Shown: one piece after another, positions 51,176-61,290 of the stretch | Numbering within the stretch: position 1 is the stretch's first letter | How the letters are laid out: every line of letters starts with the position of its first letter | Assembly: GCF_032854445.1 (NCBI RefSeq) | Contig: NC_088301.1 | Location: forward strand, 36,629,187-36,693,186 | Source: Liolophura sinensis | Lineage: Eukaryota; Mollusca; Polyplacophora; Chitonida; Chitonidae | Direction: 5' to 3' | DNA length: 64,000 nucleotides | Made by a program: the position numbers and the translations under genes | Notes under the pieces: model-generated | What the model saw: only the letters and a program-made list of their open reading frames with translations | What the model was told of the DNA's origin: nothing | Database searches by the model: none

Positions 51176-51435
51176 TTGGTTGATTCATAGCAGTAAATTA
51201 CAGCCCGCGGATCAGCGCAGGTCACCTTAACATCCTGGTCAAGCCACCATTTTAGGGACGATAATCTTTTTAGAAAGTTAAGGGAATCACTCTTTAGAAC
51301 AACAGCTATTACAATAGTTCACAGGGAACTTTAAACTTATAGTAAGCAACTGTTCCCACATTTGATGCCTGGATTGCCAATCTGGGTACACAGAAACTGT
51401 GTGGACTCGCAACGACAGAAATGGTCATGTTGACA

Positions 51436-51832
51436 GTCAGGCCCCGATGACTCAGTTGTAAGAGCGCCCGCTTCGGGGCCGTAGATCCAGGGTCAATCCT
51501 GGGTCGGTTCACACCTAAGACCTTAGAAGAGGAAGTTGCAGATTCCTTGATTGACGTTCAGCATTATGGGGTTTCTTAAGTTTCTTAAGGGGGATAATAC
51601 AACGACTGGTTGACCCGTATCAGTATAATGGCTCAGGTCGACGGGCTTACCTGCCTTAGGTGAGTTGTCTCCATGAAGCTGCACTAGATAAAAGAGCGGT
51701 GAAAATCCGTCCTATAATTGGAGGCACATTACACGCACATGCATTCTAAAGGACTCCTTCGTCGTCATATGACCGAAAAGTTGTTAAGAACTACGTTAAA
51801 CCCTAAGCTCTCACTCACTCACTCACTCGTTA
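51436..51832 (+). repeat. Second tRNA-headed SINE family, CTCA tail
   Basis: About 395 bp. The head GGCCCCGATGACTCAGTTGT with GGGTCAATCC resembles pol III A and B boxes. The body includes GGCTCAGGTCGACGGGC, and the 3' end reads ACGTTAAACCCTAAGC followed by (CTCA)n. It is unrelated to the common SINE of this window. The acceptor stem does not pair as an intact tRNA gene would. Confidence 0.8.
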
Positions 51833-52640
51833 CTCCGTTTTTACATTGTAAATTATCTTTACTTGGATAGCAATATACCGAAGGCATTTTGCATATGACG
51901 TGTAGGCCTACATATCTGGCCTTGTAACATTCGTTAAATCCTGTGTGTTATTTGTCGGTTTCAATCGTCACCATGCAGTTATTACTGCAAAAACCAGTGT
52001 GTCAAGGTTATTCCATCGTATGCCTTCACTCCAAGTTTCCTAAGTTTTCCAACGGTATTATTCTCTTGTAATTAAATGTGGTCAGAGCGTCCAGAATCTG
52101 CTTAACGATTGTGTCTATTTCCGCTTAACCCGGGACAAAGGGCTGTATATTTATTGTGTTAAATTAGATCGCCATATTGGATATGTGAACAGTTGCAATC
52201 AAATCGCAACTGAGATACATATTTCATTATTGACAACTTACACACTAGAATGGTACACGATTTGAACACTGATTTCACTCATTCGGCTATAACATTCCAC
52301 GCGTCTTTCTAACATCACTGAAAATTGTTTACCGGTTCTCTTTGCATGATTCCGTCTTAATTTCGTGCTTAGTACACTTTCTTAAATCTTTCGTGGATTG
52401 TATTCAACGTCGTTATGGGAATTGACCTTGCGATTATTAAGCCGGAACGGCCATTTTGGTTGACGGCTGGTATGCTAATGTCTGATTAGATGCACAGATA
52501 TTCCACCGTTCCTGCATGTTAAAGTTGCTCCGTCACTAGCTGGAGCTCCAATGGAGATCGTGTGTTCAGCTTGGGCTTCACCTAGGCCTGCATATTTTCA
52601 ATCCTCTTCATCGTCATTTTGCACGGCTAGTGTGTTTCAT

Positions 52641-52725
52641 TAATTTCTTATTTATTTCATTGTGATGTTAAACGCTGTACTGAAGAATATTTCAGTTATG
52701 GTAGGAGGAAAGCGGACAGTGTCCG
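52641..52725 (-). repeat. tRNA-derived SINE, tail fragment
   Basis: TTATTTATTTCATTGTGATG and ACTGAAGAATATTTCAG, then GTAGGAGGAAAGCGGACAG. The copy is cut off where the next repeat begins near 52731. Confidence 0.6.
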
Positions 52726-52730
52726 GTTGG

Positions 52731-53094
52731 CCTCAGACCCCCATTAATTTTCCATAAGCGACAGTGTTAACGTTTAGCGCTGTAGCTCAGTCGCAAACAT
52801 CCCGTGGCCAATAAGCTTTGGTGCATACCTGGCCCAGCTGTGAGAAAGCAGCCATAAAAATCTTGACATGGGTTGACAGTCAAAATCTGGACCTTTCCAT
52901 GCTAGCAGCTGGGAGGGGTGCCCATAACGCCAAGGGGACGTCACCCACATTCTCATCACCACTGGTCTCCTTGTATCTTCTCGCCCAGAATTTCAAACTT
53001 TCATCATTAAAATTCATACCTGCCCAAAGTTTACACAGTTTCCATAATTATGATATCAAGCATACTCTTGTACACCCAAAATGGCAGGCTGGCA
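52731..53094 (+). repeat. Dispersed repeat of about 0.35 kb (copy 1)
   Basis: Collinear with 57915-58234. Shared blocks are CTTTGGTGCATACCT, GCCATAAAAATCTTGACAT, CAGCTGGGAGG and CAAGGGGACGTCAC, plus a later AAAGTTTACACAGTTTCC-like block. Function unknown. Confidence 0.8.
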
Positions 53095-53836
53095 GCGAAA
53101 GAAGAATTTACACCCTAAAATACACAGAATTACATTCATTCCCGAGAAACGGAAGTGCTAATGATTGCGCTTGGGACGGTAGTGAGGGTGGGGGAGGGGT
53201 GGAAGATGGGAGGCAATGCACAACCATTCGTACATTACTTCCCACGTGCGACAGGAGAGGAAGGCACCACGAAATAGGCTTGAACTCACATTGACTGCAT
53301 TGCATGTTGAGAGGTACGCGAGTCATTGTTCAACACGATTATGGCTAAATGACTTGATCATAGCATGATAGATGAATGTCGGACATGGCGCTTATATTAG
53401 GATAGTGACTTGCCCCTTGTGACGTATATTTCATGGTATGTTTTGTCACTAGCTTTTTTGCTCAATACGAGCAAGGTTGGGATTTTCCTAGATATTTATA
53501 TACATGTATTTGCTTTAGAGGTTTGAGGTTACTCTGCCTTGCTCACAGTGCAGATATGTGTTTTACCTGTAGAACGTGAAACTCATGGGTTACACATGAA
53601 ATTAAAATAAAATAGAATTTTTGTTGAATATTTGGAAGATTTTCCAAGCTTTGAAATTCTTTTTTCAGTTAATATAAAACCATTTCAGTAACTGTTATCC
53701 CTTTAGAGGAAATGGAAGTGCTTCTTGCTGCTACATTTTTCAAATATATAGCTAACATATTGTCTATGTAAATAAATTATCGGTATTAATCAGAACAGTA
53801 TGCACTCTGGTAACAAGAATTAAGCTTAATTAAATT

Positions 53837-54088
53837 CATTTATTTCATTGATGTTTTACGCCGCATTCAAGAATATTTCACTTATACGACGGCGGCAAGC
53901 ATTATGGTGGGAGGAAACTGGGCAGAGCCCGGGGGAAACCCTCGACCATCCCCAGGTTGCTGGAAGGCCTTCCCAGGTACGGCCGGAGAGGAAACTACCA
54001 TGGGTTGGATTTGAACTCACAGCGATCGCTTTGATGGGAGGCTCCTGTGTCATTCCGCCGTGCTGGCGTGCTAACTCTCCTCGGCCCC
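53837..54088 (-). repeat. tRNA-derived SINE, full length
   Basis: Antisense copy with an intact middle (GGCAAGCATTATGGTGGGAG, AGAGCCCGGGGGAAACCCTC); only the tRNA-like end is partly altered (GTGCTAACTCTCCTCGGCCC). Confidence 0.88.
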
Positions 54089-54943
54089 AGCTTGATTAAA
54101 TATTTGCCTTTAATAACGGAAGTCTTCAGGTATAAATATGCATGTTTTATATATTGCTCACTACGTTTTAATTGACGCAAGCAAATGAATTCGTTTAATT
54201 TAAGAATAATTTACAGCAATACCCTTTGTTTGTGTTTATTATATTTACATGTATACATATATTTGAACATATTTGTGTTACATTTAATAAACTCTTGCTG
54301 CCTCAAAGTTTAACTCAAGGTTAAACCTTGAAATCCGACCGATTCTTGTTGATTCGCTGCTCATAGCTAAGAAGTGATTTCCCATTTACAATAATGGATG
54401 GCATGGGCTGACCGCGGAGCGGACGAATCTACAGTTGCGGTTCGTCTCCGAACGCATAGATATATTATTTCTTCGACAACATGTGTTCGACGCTACCAAT
54501 ACTGATTCTGAAGGGATATCACTGAAATGTGTTTGCTCATGTCATATAGGCTGTGACATGGAAATGAGATATCTGTCATTTAGAAAAGTAAACAGTTCAA
54601 ACATCTGGAATTGCACTCTGCCTAAGCCAAACGTAGCTTCTTGTAACTTCTTTGGAGATCTCCCTTTAGCACTATGTTTCTTGCTGAAAGCTCCAAAAAC
54701 CGTCAAGCAGACTGCTTAAATCGCCAGCAGGTGGATTCAAGTACATCGATCCTAAGTCTGACTTGCCCTTGCTCTTATTGACTCGGATGTCCATTATGAC
54801 TTACGGCTGTTATACCTTGATTTACAACATGAAACGTTTCACATTCGATATCGTTACTCTTAGCTGGATAGCTGGATATCAGTATTTCATTTATATGTGG
54901 TCTATAAACCAGTGATGTCTGAATAGTGCTTAAGCCTCGGGGG

Positions 54944-55105
54944 AGGGGAAGTGTAATTTGCTACCATTAAGGCATTTACATGAACAGTTAGAAATAAAAC
55001 CAACCTGAGGTAAACTGACAACAGTCGTATTTCGCTGGTTACGTGTAACCATCTGCTGGCTACCACAGTCGTCGCTGCTCTGGTTTTATGCTGTTGTCGT
55101 TGCAT
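54944..55105 (+). repeat. Short dispersed family, copy 1 of 4
   Basis: Landmarks GTGTAATTTGCTACC, GGAATAAAACC-like, CTGAGGTAAACTGACA, TTACGTGTAACCAT and CTGCTCTGGTTTTATGCTG. They recur at 56264-56385, 58482-58628 and 58815-58936. No known family recognised. Confidence 0.75.
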
Positions 55106-55490
55106 TACGCAAATACACCTTCACGTCACTGATAAATCCCACAACATTGCTGGACTCCTAAAATCCACAGATATCCATATTTGTCTGCGGGTTCAAGAAT
55201 GTGTACTACCCACCTATTAACAAGAGATCCACACGAAGTTAATGACGTGCCATTACCAAAATTCAGGTGTTAACTTCATGGGGTTTCCTATAGACGTCTC
55301 ACTTCAAAACTTACTGTTGACGGCTGATATGCGAATGTAGGCCTATGTTTCGACCGGCAGATTCACGAGCCATGTTTGAATGTATAACACACATATCTTG
55401 TAACGATGTATCCTCTTACTCTACTTTCTGAACGACTATTCCTTACAAAGATTTAGCTAGCAAAAGTTTGTCATGAATGTCTCCGCCCTC

Positions 55491-55735
55491 CGTGTAACAT
55501 AGGCCTACCCCTGTTAAATTAATATTAGAACGTTTCGTGTAACATAGGCCTACCACTGATAAATTAATATTAGAATGTTCCGTGTGACATAGGCCTACAA
55601 CTGTTAAATTAATATTAGAACGTTCCGTGTAACATAGGCCTACCACTGATAAATTAATATTAGAACGTTCCGTGTAACATAGGCCTACCACTGTTAAATT
55701 AATATTAGAACGTTCCGTGTAACATAGGCCTACCA
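55491..55735. repeat. Tandem repeat, 45-bp unit, about 5.4 copies
   Basis: Unit starts CGTGTAACATAGGCCTACC and continues TTAAATTAATATTAGAACGT; copies start at 55491, 55536, 55581, 55626, 55671 and 55716. Copies differ at only a few positions, so the array is young. Because 45 is divisible by three, it creates an open frame on - that is not taken as a gene. Confidence 0.97.
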
Positions 55736-56263
55736 GGGCAAGGACCTTTACTGATGGTTCATTGAACTGCAGGCTAAGTTATAATAAGGACAGTTAAAAT
55801 CGAATTCTTTCACTTGAGATAATCGAAGTAAATAAAAATCGAACTTGACCGGTTTCATATGACTAGTTGCTAATTTAATATCACACTGTAGTTGCTGCTC
55901 AGGTGTAGCTTTTAATGTAGCATGCAGTCACATCAAAAATGGTCGAAATAATCAAAATGAATCTAATATAAAAAGATTACAATATAAAAAGAGACCTACT
56001 GCCATATCAGTACACGGTAGGACTGATGGTCCTTCCAGCCAATTCAAATATAACTTCATCTTTGCCCAGATGTCTACTCCTCAAGAATCGCATGGAAAAC
56101 AACTATCCTGCAATTCGTTTGCTGCCATGCAGCCACGGGAAAGGACAAGACCACATTTTCGGTCGAATCATCAAGCAAGCAACGTACAAGGAAGTTATGT
56201 CCCGTCGTTGTCAACAACGAACGCCTCCGCGGGCCACACATCAATGCAGTGGTCTGAACCCGA

Positions 56264-56385
56264 GCTGAGGGAAATTGACAAGAGGCCGTATTTCACCTGT
56301 TACGTGAGATCATTGGCCAGATATCACACAGTCATCACTGCTCTGGTTTTTACTGTTTTCTATGTTGTAGACTACGTCTTTACTT
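56264..56385 (+). repeat. Short dispersed family, copy 2 of 4
   Basis: CTGAGGGAAATTGACAAGAG, TATTTCACCTGTTACGTGAG and ATCACTGCTCTGGTTTTTAC align with the copy at 54944-55105. Confidence 0.75.
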
Positions 56386-56481
56386 TAGGCCTATCATAAC
56401 TATAATGGAGCGCTGCGAGTGTTATGGTGCGATCTCCCCTTCCGCCAAGTGAAAGTATAGTGAGTTGGTAGGACTACACAT

Positions 56482-57246
56482 AGCTCTGTAGGGCTGTGAT
56501 TGCGTATACTATCACAGTCCTGCCTTGTTCCATAAGCTTATCTTGAACACCTCTGTACTTCCCTTGCTGGCTTAAGTATACTACTTCAGGGCACCAAATA
56601 ATTTGTTCTTCCGTAGTCTTCTCAGCTATCAGTTCCAGGTCGGTCATCACTAGTGAACGCACGCAAGCGTGAAACTATGGTGGAAATTGGATAAATTCCA
56701 ACTCCAACCACCATGTTTGAATGTATACTCCTCACAGCCTATACAAGGGAGATAACTACCGGTGCTGACACTGACAGCATATTTTGTACTTGTTTGATCT
56801 TTTTTTCAATTTTGTTTACTTCACTTTAGAAATGTTTTTAGTGATCAGTTTTGATTATGGTTCCCTCGAGGTCCTTACTGGTGAGACAATTAACCAGAAT
56901 GCGAGTCAAAAGGTCTAACTTGCCTAATATGATGGCAGTGGTAATTGTAGGCCTATACATGACTCCCCTCACTGTGCAAACTATGCATTCAAACATGGCG
57001 GTTGGAGCTGGAATTCCTCCAGTTTCCACTATAGTTTCATGCTTGTGTGGGTTTAGTAGTGATGACACTTGGGAACACCTACCTGGAATTGATAGCTGAG
57101 ACGACAATGACTACGAACAGCCAAATTATTTGGTTCCCAGCAGTAGGATATTAAAATCAACAAGGGAAGTACAGCGGTATCTATGGTAGGCTTTTGGAAC
57201 AAGACAGGGCTGTGATAGTATACGTTGTCACAGCCCTATAGAGCTA
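56482..57246. mobile_element. Foldback DNA element with long terminal inverted repeats
   Basis: The left arm (56482 to about 56740) and right arm (about 56970 to 57246) are inverted copies of each other over roughly 260 bp, with small indels. The ends read TAGCTCTGTAGGGCTGTGA on the left and TCACAGCCCTATAGAGCTA on the right. Each end also forms its own short hairpin (GGGCTGTGA... TCACAGCCC). The remaining loop of about 230 bp has no coding capacity. This is probably a non-autonomous element; the superfamily is not recognised and the target duplication is not clear. Confidence 0.87.
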
Positions 57247-57914
57247 AACCACACTGTGCTAAGGAAGTCCTGACATTTCGCTTAATAGTAGGCCTACCGG
57301 TTATTTGTGCAGTGGGGTTGTGCCGTTATGTACATCCATATTCTCAGCAGGTCGGCTGCGGTTCACGCTTCGGATCGGATGGCCGCCCGAATGTGGCTCA
57401 ACTGATTTAACGACGCAATGGCGTGTCGAGCAAACCTATCAGCTCGGTGCGGTAGTATATTGTTAAATCTGCTGTCAGCTAATGTCTGCTTCGCTCGTGG
57501 AGTACGGGTTGGAATGATTTGGTATCATAGATGGCGCTGTATCCAACACAATTTTCTTCGCAAAATAATCGCTGTCTTTATACAACTTGGGAAATGTTAA
57601 AGTTATATATACCGGTATGATTATGAAACACATGAAGTGTTAGTCACAAGACCTTTTTTTTTTAAACAATGGTTTCCAATGGTGAATAAATTATCTTGGC
57701 TGTTTGTTTTAAACTATGGTAACGATTTAACTCGCTTCAGTTATGCCTGGCATGGTTTATGGACTCTTCTCTGTATATACATACATAAATACATACATAC
57801 ATATTACAAGTTTTACGATTACCATTTTTCTGTTTAACTTTTTAATGTTCTATCAGTCCCAGCTATAATGTACAAAGGGTGCATGGGGGCGCCATCTATG
57901 TTGCCAATAGCTGT

Positions 57915-58234
57915 AGAGGAGTTGGCTACAGACTCCCATTAATTTTCCGTAAGTGATAGTGTTAAAGACTAGCTTTGGTGCATACCTAGCCCAGCCTGTG
58001 AGAAAGAAGCCATAAAAATCTTGACATAGGCTGACCGTCAAAGTCTGGACCTCTCTATGCCGGCAGCTGGGAGGCGTGCCTAGCAACAGCAAGGGGACGT
58101 CACTCGGAGCCTCATAACTACCTCACACACCTTGTGTTCTCTCGCCAATTAAGCTCATACCTCCTCAAAGTTTAGACAGTTTCCAGCATTTTAATACCAA
58201 GTATGCACCTGTACACAAAAATGGCCGCCTGGGA
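57915..58234 (+). repeat. Dispersed repeat of about 0.35 kb (copy 2)
   Basis: Second copy of the element at 52731-53094, same orientation, directly followed by a SINE fragment at 58299. Landmarks: GCTTTGGTGCATACCTAGCC, GCCATAAAAATCTTGACATA and AAAGTTTAGACAGTTTCCAG. Confidence 0.8.
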
Positions 58235-58298
58235 GCTCGGCGACCCTTTGAAATTTTTTAACGTTATTATATATAAAATGTGGTCACAACACATCACC

Positions 58299-58446
58299 CA
58301 GCCCGGTTTCCTCCCACCTGACCGCCGTTGTATAAGTGAAATATTCATGAGTACTGCGTAAATACCAATCAAATGAATAAATAAATAACAACCCAGCATT
58401 TTAAGTAATTTTAGACCAGTGGATTTTTTTTTTTTTTTTTTTTTTT
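58299..58446 (+). repeat. SINE 3' fragment and nearby oligo-T run
   Basis: Sense SINE tail (CCCGGTTTCCTCCCACCTG, GTATAAGTGAAATATTCATG, then AATGAATAAATAAATAA) at 58299-58386, followed by a run of 23 T at 58424-58446. Confidence 0.8.
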
Positions 58447-58481
58447 ACCTAGTTCTGCTTAAGCCATCGTGGTGCTAGGTC

Positions 58482-58628
58482 GGCGTGTAATTTGCTACTG
58501 TTTAAACAGTTGGAATAAAACCTTAACTGAGGTAAATTGACAGGAGGCTGTATTTCACCCGTTAGGTGTGACCATTTAAATATATCACATTGTCATCGCC
58601 ACTCTGGTTTTTCTCTTTATGCTGTATA
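58482..58628 (+). repeat. Short dispersed family, copy 3 of 4
   Basis: GGCGTGTAATTTGCTACTG, GGAATAAAACCTTAACTGAG, TGTATTTCACCCGTTAGGTG and CTCTGGTTTTTCTCTTTATG. Its next neighbour is copy 4, about 190 bp away. Confidence 0.75.
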
Positions 58629-58814
58629 TACGTCGACACAGTCCAAATTATGAAACACAAAGAGTCATATTGTATAGGACAAATTTACCTCTAGAAGATG
58701 ATGTTTAGAATGTTTAATATAGCATTAACTGACTATGCCAACTTATTTTCACATACGTGCGTCTAGTATCATTCATATATGGTCGCAAGTGTAGAATTTA
58801 GTGCCTTTCTCTGT

Positions 58815-58936
58815 CCAGTTAGAATAAAACCCTAACTGAGGTGAATTGACAGGAAGTCATATTTCACCGGTTACTGGTGGCCATTGCTACACTGTCGTGG
58901 CTGCTCGGATTGTATAGCCTATATTGCAAGTCTTCG
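58815..58936 (+). repeat. Short dispersed family, copy 4 of 4
   Basis: CAGTTAGAATAAAACCCTAA, CTGAGGTGAATTGACAGGAA and TTTCACCGGTTACTGGTGG match copies 1-3; the left part is missing. Confidence 0.75.
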
Positions 58937-59261
58937 ATTACAACGTAAACGTAAGTGATATGATGAATATATGATACACTTAGTCCTGTAGTAAACTATA
59001 CAGATGGCGCTTTTGATTGCCACATCTGCAGTTACATCATAGCCCTTTCATATCAAGATTCCCAGCCGACAAGAAGGGGGTCATTGCATGGTCTCCTTTC
59101 GGAAGCTTTCGTGGCAGACATGTTTGTGTTGTCCGATCAATCATGAAGATTAGATTAGATAAGATTTAATAACTGAAAGACAGGTACATTTTTACTCGAG
59201 TTCAGTATTACAGGAGCACAGAAACAAGTACAGTGCAAGGGAAGTAGAGTATGCAAACCCT

Positions 59262-59712
59262 CTACCTCTCCCGGGGTGGGCATACCTCTCCCGGGGTGAC
59301 CATAGGCCCACCTTTCCCGGGGTGACCATATCTCTCCCGGGGTGTCTATACCTCTCCCGTGGTGACCATAGGCCTACCGCTCACGCGGTGACCATGCCTC
59401 TCCCAAAGTGACCATAGGCCTACCTCTCCCGGGGTGATCATACCTCTCTCGTGGTGACCATAGGCCTACCTCTCCCGGGGTGACCATACCTCTCCCAGGG
59501 TGACCATAGGCCTACCTCTCCCGGGGTGACCATACCTCTCTCGTGGTGACCATAGGCCTACCTCTCCCGGGGTGACCATACCTCTCCCGGGGTGACCACA
59601 GGCCTACCTCTCCCGGGGTGACCATACCTCTCCCGGGGTGACCATAGGCCTACCTCTCCCGGGCTGACATAGGCCTCCCTCTCCCGGGCTGACCATAGCT
59701 TTCGCGGGGTAA
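59262..59712. repeat. Minisatellite, 46-bp higher-order unit
   Basis: Pairs of a roughly 20-bp piece (CCTCTCCCGGGGTGACCATA) are separated by AGGCCTA. From 59461 the AGGCCT marks repeat exactly every 46 bp (59461, 59507, 59553, 59599, 59645); to the left, units are shorter or altered. It is locally GC-rich against an AT-rich surround. Confidence 0.96.
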
Positions 59713-61290
59713 CTATGTTTGAACCAATAATTAAATATGAAGATTGCTGGGGTTCAAGCCGGTATATGCTGAGTCACTTCAGTTCACAGTTGAATGGTGT
59801 CTGTCATGTTAACACAGGTGAATACATATATAGCCCATTTCATTCAGCAATTTTCAGCTTTGCAGTTGAAAGTTTTGTCAAATGATCTGCAAATATGGAG
59901 GAAATTGCTGTTTTTAGCACTTTAGCGACAAAAGACAGTATACATCGCGGGAAATAAGACCAGGTTCGTGTCAAGCTATACGTCAAGTAACATGTTTAGA
60001 AATTTCTAATTCCATTTGTCTTGTTTTCACCCGACATTACTTTCGCTGTATCAGTTAAAACCCGATTTGCTCACAAATGGCACAGAGCTTCCTTGGACAC
60101 TGGTTACGTGTGCCAAATTTCAAGTCAAGCCGACATGGGGTTCTGGAGAACATGGCTCTGAAATATTTTCATATTAACCCAATATAGACATCAGGTCACA
60201 TGGCAGGACAGGCCGATTTTTACTCGCTAAAGTTTATCCCCTGTCTACATACTGTCTACATACCAAGGTTTTACCCATTTCTGCCTTACCGTTTTAGTAA
60301 CACAAGTTTTTCAGTTTTGAAGAATGCCAAAAAAACAGATTTGTAGCTACATGACAATTTCACAAATCATCGTACATTTTTCAACCCAGAAAGTCTTCAT
60401 TAACAGATTGAATATACCTATAATCTTTGTACAACTGCAGTTTCAGTTCCAGCTTAACCGCGTCAGCATCCCAAATGACTGTCAAGTGAACTGATGAAAA
60501 GTTAAGGTGCACAATTTTAGGTCCGTACCTAAAACATAGTTTCATATATATCTGATAAGCCGTCTCTGAAAAAACCCTGAAATGCTTGAACCAGGAAATA
60601 CTCTTGAGGATCGGAGGAACTCTGGTCTTGGCAGTTGAGGGCTTCCAAATGGGCATTGGTAATTAGTCGATCTACCTGAGCTTGCGATTACAGACAACCG
60701 CTGACTCAGGGTCGAGCGATTTACACGTGCTTATAGTCATTGCATATTGATCACTGGAGCATAACATGCGATGATAACATTGCTACACTAGTGTTCATAT
60801 ATGCCGCCTGAGTCGCAGTCAGTATTAGTCCTCCGAAACCGAATCTCGTCAGAAACCACCAAATGCTCAAAATGTCTTAACGTCGGAAATTAGTTTGCAA
60901 AACTATTGCGATGATATAGCTATCTTGATGCACAACCCTGTCCTCTTACAGAAACCCTGCCCGATGATACGTACTTAGGCCGGCCTCACACGATCAAGTT
61001 TACTTGAGCAAGAATATTGATGAAACTATTGCAGCAATATTCTGGTACGTGTGATGTCCCCCGCAAGAGACTTGCTCAATATGTCCAGCAATGTGTAGCA
61101 ATATTGCACACTACCCGTTCTTGCGCCGTGTGATGGCTCTTTTCGAGATCTTGCGACGACTTGAGGCAATGTTGCTGGGAATAGAGCATGGTCCTATTAT
61201 CCAGCAAGTTTATAGTACATGAAAAAACACATGTTCGCATATGTCAAGTTCAGTCGATCCCAATTTCATTCCAGATAAAAGAGGTGAATT

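Larger units (their letters stand above)
48041..60974. other. Gene-free repeat-rich block
   Basis: About 12.9 kb between RMI2 and the Harbinger element in which I recognise no host exon. It is largely accounted for by the SINEs, tandem arrays, foldback element and small dispersed families listed separately. Stretches with nothing recognised include 51840-52640, 54100-54940, 55740-56260, 57250-57910 and 59720-60970. The RMI2 3' UTR should end in the first few hundred bases. Confidence 0.55.

Noticed and set aside
51436-51510. tRNA gene
   Set aside because: A- and B-box-like pieces are present, but the acceptor stem does not pair as an intact tRNA gene would and the sequence continues into a SINE body and CTCA tail.
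52818-53294. 158-aa open frame on +
   Set aside because: Lies largely in a dispersed repeat that recurs at 57915-58234 without an equivalent open frame.
55443-55691. Open frame on - with a 15-residue repeat
   Set aside because: It follows from a 45-bp tandem repeat (a multiple of three); no start context, splice sites or family resemblance.
59262-59712. CRISPR-like array
   Set aside because: Repeat and spacer are both conserved between units, which is a minisatellite; the DNA is eukaryotic.
60381-60656. 91-aa open frame on -
   Set aside because: Reads protein-like but no family was recognised, it has no neighbouring exons and it lies in a gene-free block. Left out for lack of support.
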